A stretch of DNA of 64,000 nucleotides from RGIG4576 sp964613095. Its GTDB lineage: Bacteria; Bacteroidota; Bacteroidia; Bacteroidales; Muribaculaceae. Within the stretch, counting starts at the first letter, position 1. Every line of letters begins with the position of its first letter. Where the stretch lies: the NCBI GenBank assembly GCA_964613095.1, contig CAZTFX010000002.1:20521-84520 (forward strand), given 5' to 3'. Below the pieces are notes generated by a model, which saw only the letters and a program-made list of their open reading frames with translations, was not told where the DNA came from and did not search any database. Below, piece after piece: positions 59,077-64,000 of the stretch. The translations under genes were made by a program, and so were the position numbers.

Positions 59077-62004
59077 TCATCTTCTCATACCATCGGGTCC
59101 CCAACCTCCATAGTTTCTTGCATCTGCAGGTAGATTCTTGTCGGAACCAAATGTGTTGAATCGGTATGCAAAAGTGAACATTGCATATCTTGTTAGAGAA
59201 TTATACTCACTGTCTTGTATGTAGTTGGCAGTCACACTACGTGAGATACTTTTTCTTTGTCCCAAAATATCATAAACGCGAGCTGTGATTGATGCTTGAC
59301 GTCCTTTTAAGAATTCATAAGAAACAGAAGCATTCCATAACCATTGTTCGGTATCATAGCCATCGGAATATCCCTTAGAAGCACTAAAGTTTAAGTCGGT
59401 ATTGAACGATAGACCAAAAGGAAGTGTCAAGTTTCCATTAAACATACCTCCATAACGATGTACAGTCAGGTCGTTTTGAGTATTTACTGTGTTATGTGTT
59501 GTTTGAATGTTATAGTTTGGTCTTAATTGAAGTTCCAATAAGTCTGTACGGTAGGTCATACCCGGTGAAACATTTACCGATAGCGAACCACTACGGTTAT
59601 AAGTCTTGTTGTTATAACCCACAGTGCTTGAGTAACGTGTATTTAAATGAGTTGAATAATAGAAATGTTTATTACGTAAAGGAACACTTATCATACCCAT
59701 TGCAAACACATTCCACACTCCATTAACATTTCCATAAGTTGTTATTTGACCACCGGTTTCGCTATTGAAATCGGTCATGGATATAATACTGTTTAATGTG
59801 TATTGTGCGCTAATCATTGCCATGATACTGCGTTGTGCAGCTTGATTGAAATCGTTGTAACGAGCAAACAAACGTTGAGTGAACGAAGGTTTCAAATCTG
59901 GATTACCTTGCACGATACGTAATGGGTTGGATTTATCGGCAACCGGTTGTAATTGAGTCATTGAAGGTTGGCTTGTGCTGGCGCGGTAGTTTAATTGTAA
60001 AGAACGAGTCTTTGACATCTTGAAACGTACACGAGCATAGGGCGCAAAATTCCAAACCCATCTTGTCGGGATACTTTTTGCATCATTTATTAAGTTTTCA
60101 CTACGTGACATTGATGGGTTTAATGAAACACCGAAGTTTGCATTAAGCGTACTGGATACTTTACGTACACCCAATTCAAATGTTTGAGTGAAGAAATCGT
60201 TACGGAAACGGTTGCTGTCGTCTTCATTAAGCACAGGATTTCCCATAGCCAATTCGTCTGTCAAGAGTTGTTCAAGCAGTACAGGATTTGTAAGAGCAAA
60301 ACTTGTGTATTGAGTTTTTATATAATTAACAACATCCGAATTAGTCAAAAGTCGGTTCATATAACCAATACTTCTTGCCTGGTCGGCTTCGGGAGTACTG
60401 ATATATGGCACATCATATACAAGTTTATCGGCATTGTTCCATCTGTAATTTGCACGATATGCGATATCTAGGAAAAGGGCTTTTTTGATGTCTCCTAGTG
60501 GTTCGGTCCAAGTAATGCGTCCATTCACTTGATTGTTCCAGCGATGATTTTCATCAATTTGGTTGATTACTTCAAGAGAGTCATCGAAAAGGTAGTAACG
60601 GTTGTGTGATAACGAATTACCATCTTCATTTACATCACTCATGCTGTAACGCATTTGGATACTGAAACTACGTCCGGGATGTGAACGGAATTTATGATTA
60701 TAGACTAATTGTCCGGCAAATTCATAACTTTTACCATCCGATTTATCATTGTTGAGACTGTAGTTTACGTCTTTCATGTTTCCATCAAGGGTACGAGTTG
60801 AATCGATTTTTGTCGATTCATTGAAATTGAAAGAGAAATTTGGACGGAACTCAAGTGTATTGAAAGAATCTATTTCCCATTTTATAAGGAATCTACCATT
60901 TACATTATGGCTTTCGTCGCGGCTTATTGTGCGAGAATTACTATAAGAGGTAGAATCGGTGAACAAATATTGGCGGTTTATTCTATTTCTGGAATCTTGT
61001 ACACTATGAGAGTACATGACATTACCACCGGCACGGAATTTCTCACTATCCTTGCTTCCCACGTTGAAATTGAAACCTATATTTTGGTTGGTGTTTATAC
61101 CATTACTACCTCCAAATCGTGAAAAGCGAGAAGCCGAACCATTGGTGAATCGCATGTTATTGGTATTATTGGCTCCGCCAAGAAGAGTGAATTGATCTCC
61201 ATCACTGAAACGATTTATCATGAAATTGGCTTCATAACGGTCATCGGTACCATAACCGGCAGTTACATTCCCAAACCAACCGTTATTCATCCCTTTTTTA
61301 ACAGAAAGATTGATTACAGTTTCGTCTTCACCGTCATCAACACCGGTAAGGCGTGCAAGGTCTGACTTACGATCTACAACTTGTACTTTATCTACGATAT
61401 TAACAGGAATATTTTTAGTTCCCACCTTAGTATCGTCGGCAAAAAACTCTTTCCCATCAATAAGAATTTTGGTGATTTCTTTACCATTGGCTGTAATTTT
61501 ACCCTCACTATCAACTTCAACGCCCGGAAGACGTTTCAAAAGGTCTTCTACTACGGCATTAGGTTGAGTTTTATAAGAATCGGCATTATATTCTACTGTA
61601 TCTTCTTTTACGACAATCTCGGTTTTAACACCGGTAACGACAGCCTCTTTAAGCATAATAGAACTAGCTTCAAGAGCCATGTCTCCTAGTTTCATATTAC
61701 GGCTGTCTTTGGTTACTGTGATATTTTTATTACAGTTTTTGTAACCTATATAATTAATGCTGACGATATATTTTCCTTGTCCCACATCGGTAAGCCAGAA
61801 ATATCCGTCTTCATCGGTGCTTACACCTTTCACTAAGGTGCTATCCTTATTCGCTTTTAGTAATTTTACTGTAGCTCCTGCCAATCCCGACTTATCGTTG
61901 GAATCAATAGCCCTACCGCTTAATGTAATAGCTGACATTGTAGAGAGAAAAAGTGCCATCACAGCACACATGAATGTCATCACAAATCGTCTGTTAGTAT
62001 TCAT
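59077..62004 (-). CDS. Outer-membrane TonB-dependent receptor-like beta-barrel
   Basis: 975 residues. A signal peptide is followed by a carboxypeptidase-regulatory-like domain (~26-112, SGRAIDSNDKSGLAGATVKLL to YIVSINYIGYKN), a TonB plug (~130-225, with EDLLKRLPGVEVDSEGKITANG and ITKILIDGKEFF), and a beta-barrel of the OMP_b-brl_3 type to the end. RGG-like glycines and FAYRFNTFG close the barrel. Its substrate is unknown. No SusD-like partner is adjacent, so it is not part of a typical polysaccharide utilisation locus. It is divergent from the ABC exporter. Confidence 0.92.
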   Translation of the reverse strand: MNTNRRFVMTFMCAVMALFLSTMSAITLSGRAIDSNDKSGLAGATVKLLKANKDSTLVKGVSTDEDGYFWLTDVGQGKYIVSINYIGYKNCNKNITVTKDSRNMKLGDMALEASSIMLKEAVVTGVKTEIVVKEDTVEYNADSYKTQPNAVVEDLLKRLPGVEVDSEGKITANGKEITKILIDGKEFFADDTKVGTKNIPVNIVDKVQVVDRKSDLARLTGVDDGEDETVINLSVKKGMNNGWFGNVTAGYGTDDRYEANFMINRFSDGDQFTLLGGANNTNNMRFTNGSASRFSRFGGSNGINTNQNIGFNFNVGSKDSEKFRAGGNVMYSHSVQDSRNRINRQYLFTDSTSYSNSRTISRDESHNVNGRFLIKWEIDSFNTLEFRPNFSFNFNESTKIDSTRTLDGNMKDVNYSLNNDKSDGKSYEFAGQLVYNHKFRSHPGRSFSIQMRYSMSDVNEDGNSLSHNRYYLFDDSLEVINQIDENHRWNNQVNGRITWTEPLGDIKKALFLDIAYRANYRWNNADKLVYDVPYISTPEADQARSIGYMNRLLTNSDVVNYIKTQYTSFALTNPVLLEQLLTDELAMGNPVLNEDDSNRFRNDFFTQTFELGVRKVSSTLNANFGVSLNPSMSRSENLINDAKSIPTRWVWNFAPYARVRFKMSKTRSLQLNYRASTSQPSMTQLQPVADKSNPLRIVQGNPDLKPSFTQRLFARYNDFNQAAQRSIMAMISAQYTLNSIISMTDFNSETGGQITTYGNVNGVWNVFAMGMISVPLRNKHFYYSTHLNTRYSSTVGYNNKTYNRSGSLSVNVSPGMTYRTDLLELQLRPNYNIQTTHNTVNTQNDLTVHRYGGMFNGNLTLPFGLSFNTDLNFSASKGYSDGYDTEQWLWNASVSYEFLKGRQASITARVYDILGQRKSISRSVTANYIQDSEYNSLTRYAMFTFAYRFNTFGSDKNLPADARNYGGWGPDGMRR

Positions 62005-62043
62005 TATCTAATTATATTTTTTATCTATGTACTTTTTTCGATG

Positions 62044-62051
62044 CAAAGTAA
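62044..62051 (-). promoter_or_regulatory. Promoter -7-like box for TonB-dependent receptor gene
   Basis: The minus strand reads TTACTTTG, one base off TAnnTTTG, 40 bases before the start at 62004. Confidence 0.4.
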
Positions 62052-62071
62052 GCTATAAAGTTTAAAAGTTT

Positions 62072-62079
62072 TATCTTTG
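62072..62079 (+). promoter_or_regulatory. Promoter -7 box for ABC transporter gene
   Basis: TATCTTTG is a perfect box 29 bases before the ATG at 62109, back-to-back with the receptor promoter. Confidence 0.65.
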
Positions 62080-62108
62080 CAGGCGTAATTTTTTAATAAT
62101 AATCGACA

Positions 62109-63935
62109 ATGAAAGAATTTTTTAAGATACTCACAAGATTTGTACCGCCTTATAAAAAATATCTTGTTTTAAACATATTTTTTAACCTTTTGACTGCTAT
62201 TCTCACTCTGTTTTCGTTTGCTTTAATTATCCCTATTTTGCAAATGCTTTTTAAGATAAATGAAGCAACTTATGTTTTCATGGATTGGAGTAGCGGCTCG
62301 TTAAAAGATGTTGCAGTAAATAATTTCTACTATTATGTTCAGTTAATTATAGAAAATTGGGGGCAATCGGTGGCATTGGCGTTTCTTGCAATAGCATTGG
62401 TTGTAATGACTGCATTAAAGACAGGTTCAGCCTATCTTAGTTCTTATTTTTTGATACCCATTCGTTCCGGAGTTGTTCGTGATATTCGTAATCAGATTTA
62501 TGAGAAGATAGTCAGCTTGCCAATAGGTTTTTTTACAAGTGAGAAAAAAGGTGATGTTATGGCTCGCATGAGTGGTGATGTTGCTGAGGTGGAAAATTCT
62601 ATCATGTCATCACTTGATATGTTGTTTAAAAATCCTGTAATGATTATTGCATGTTTGGGCATGATGATTGCAGTGAGTTGGGAACTTACAATATTTGTGT
62701 TGATATTGTTGCCTGTTGCCGGCACGGTTATGGGAAAAGTAGGTAAATCTCTTAAGCGTGTATCTTTGGAAGGACAGATTCAGTGGGGTGTTCTGTTATC
62801 AACTATAGAAGAAACATTAGGCGGATTACGCATTATAAAAGCTTTTAATGCCGAGCATAAAGTGAGAAAACGCTTTTGTGAAGAGAATCAGGTGTTTTTT
62901 GACTTGACAAACAAGCGTAATCGCAGATATGACTTGGCTCACCCGATGAGTGAGCTGTTGGGAACTGCCACAATAGCAATAGTATTGTGGTTTGGTGGTA
63001 CACTTATTCTTTCCGGACAGTCAACCATTAATGCAGCTTCGTTTATTTATTATATGGTAATATTCTATAGTATTATAAACCCTGCAAAAGATTTATCAAA
63101 AGCTTCCTATTCAATACAAAAGGGTATTGCTTCAATGGAACGTATAGATGTGATTCTTAATGCCGATAATCCGATTAAAAATCCTGCAAATCCTAAAATG
63201 TTGAAGGGAAAGAATTGCAATATTTCTTATAAGAATGTGAGATTCAAGTATAGTAATGATTGGGTAATTGATGATGTAAATCTTGATATTGAATATGGTA
63301 AGACTGTGGCTCTTGTGGGGCAATCAGGTTCAGGTAAATCTACTCTTGCCGATTTACTTCCTCGTTTTTATGACGTAAATGAGGGAAGTATAACCATAGA
63401 TGGTGTGGATATTCGAGATTTGAATGTGTCTGATTTGCGTGGTCTTATGGGGAATGTTAATCAAGAAGCGATTTTGTTTAATGATTCTTTCTATAATAAT
63501 ATTACATTCGGTGTGGAAAATGTAACGATGGAACAGGTCGTTAATGCCGCAAAAGTAGCAAACGCGTATGACTTTATTGTGGCTTCCGAATCAGGATTTG
63601 ATACAAATATCGGTGATCGCGGTTGCAAATTGTCAGGAGGACAACGCCAGCGCATAAGTATTGCTCGTGCAATACTGAAAAATCCGCCTATTCTTATACT
63701 TGATGAAGCAACTTCGGCTCTGGATACAGAGAGTGAACGATTAGTTCAGGAAGCGTTGGATAGGTTGATGAAAAATCGTACAACAATCGTGATTGCACAC
63801 CGATTGTCAACTATCAAGAATGCCGATATGATTTGCGTAATGCATGAAGGCAAGATAGTGGAACGAGGTACACACGATGAATTGATTGCCCTAAATCAAC
63901 ATTACAAACGACTTGTCGACATGCAAACTTTCTAG
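62109..63935 (+). CDS. ABC exporter, MsbA-like (fused membrane and ATPase domains)
   Basis: 608 residues. Six membrane helices in the first ~330 residues are followed by an ATPase domain with Walker A GQSGSGKST near 403-411, Q-loop GNVNQEAILFND, signature LSGGQRQR near 507-514, Walker B ILILDEATSALDTES and the switch histidine in IVIAHRLSTI. The MsbA/lipid A-type exporter group is the best match, and length and domain order are normal. In Gram-negative bacteria such half-transporters dimerise to flip lipids or peptides; the substrate here is not shown by the sequence. It has its own promoter. Confidence 0.92.
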   Translation: MKEFFKILTRFVPPYKKYLVLNIFFNLLTAILTLFSFALIIPILQMLFKINEATYVFMDWSSGSLKDVAVNNFYYYVQLIIENWGQSVALAFLAIALVVMTALKTGSAYLSSYFLIPIRSGVVRDIRNQIYEKIVSLPIGFFTSEKKGDVMARMSGDVAEVENSIMSSLDMLFKNPVMIIACLGMMIAVSWELTIFVLILLPVAGTVMGKVGKSLKRVSLEGQIQWGVLLSTIEETLGGLRIIKAFNAEHKVRKRFCEENQVFFDLTNKRNRRYDLAHPMSELLGTATIAIVLWFGGTLILSGQSTINAASFIYYMVIFYSIINPAKDLSKASYSIQKGIASMERIDVILNADNPIKNPANPKMLKGKNCNISYKNVRFKYSNDWVIDDVNLDIEYGKTVALVGQSGSGKSTLADLLPRFYDVNEGSITIDGVDIRDLNVSDLRGLMGNVNQEAILFNDSFYNNITFGVENVTMEQVVNAAKVANAYDFIVASESGFDTNIGDRGCKLSGGQRQRISIARAILKNPPILILDEATSALDTESERLVQEALDRLMKNRTTIVIAHRLSTIKNADMICVMHEGKIVERGTHDELIALNQHYKRLVDMQTF

Positions 63936-63940
63936 ATATA

Positions 63941-63985
63941 AAAGAGCTGTCTAACAACGAAAGTTTGGCAGTCTCTTTTTTTTTT
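63941..63985 (+). terminator. Terminator after ABC exporter
   Basis: Arms 63941-63949 and 63969-63978 pair (AAAGAG with CTCTTT plus inner CTG/CAG), followed by a run of T to 63985. Confidence 0.72.
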
Positions 63986-64000
63986 ACAAAAATTGGAGGA

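Noticed and set aside
1..64000. tRNA/rRNA genes, insertion sequences, prophage or integrative elements
   Set aside because: No cloverleaf-like sequences, transposase, integrase or structural phage genes were recognised in any gap or frame.

Overview
The window looks like chromosomal DNA of a low-GC member of the Bacteroidales (Bacteroidota). The evidence is the recurring Bacteroidetes promoter box TAnnTTTG in front of many genes, families typical of the phylum (DUF4271, DUF4294, DUF4369, a WbqC-type protein, long signal peptidase I, PorZ, TonB-dependent beta-barrels), and several secreted proteins ending in a type IX secretion (T9SS) style C-terminal sorting domain. A genus cannot be assigned from the sequence alone; Barnesiellaceae/Coprobacter-, Dysgonomonas- or Paludibacter-like lineages are all conceivable.

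Layout. 1-2.1 kb: a truncated unknown gene and a DUF4062/HATPase_c_4/winged-helix protein, a possible defence fragment. 2.1-5.6 kb: housekeeping (LOG-family protein, DUF4271, uroporphyrinogen-III synthase, rnpA, yidD, TatD). 5.7-13.8 kb: a large secreted GHL10 glycosidase-like protein, gapA, mscL, alkaline phosphatase, DUF4294, a SpoU/TrmH methyltransferase. 13.8-14.2 kb: an AT-rich gap with repeated TTATTAACA motifs and one near-DnaA box, a candidate origin region or a nadA control region. 14.2-20 kb: nadA, leuS, rdgB, MscS. 20-25.2 kb: a small membrane protein and two tandem PorZ homologues. 25.3-30.3 kb: lepB, wbqC-like, a DUF4369 lipoprotein, yifB/comM. 30.4-34.9 kb: a giant secreted surface protein and alkD. 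35.1-41.7 kb: ybeY, mnmG, apt, uvrC, dtd, mazG-like, deoC, with a perfect consensus parS site between mnmG and apt. 41.8-48.6 kb: a minus-strand block with secreted endonuclease I, an orphan sigma-4-like protein, a broken LD-carboxypeptidase, radical SAM, glycosyltransferase, DUF389. 48.7-52.4 kb: a single-chain restriction-modification-specificity protein. 52.4-54.8 kb: an SGNH hydrolase/MBOAT acyltransferase pair plus an unlisted 30-residue membrane protein. 55-64 kb: a secreted propeller-like protein, GNAT-like protein, cytidine deaminase, glucosaminidase with LysM, TonB-dependent barrel and an ABC exporter.

Themes. (1) Chromosome organisation: the parS site, the TTATTAACA-rich gap 23 kb away and the mostly rightward genes between 14 and 42 kb suggest the window lies close to the replication origin. 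(2) T9SS: two PorZ-type attachment-complex components, and four putative cargo proteins with C-terminal sorting domains. (3) Defence: the fused R-M-S enzyme carries a ten-A tract exactly at the methylase/specificity junction, where a one-base change either way closes the frame within a few codons, so it is a good phase-variation candidate. (4) Envelope modification: the MBOAT/SGNH pair with a micro membrane protein. I see no tRNA or rRNA genes, insertion sequences, prophage genes or CRISPR arrays.
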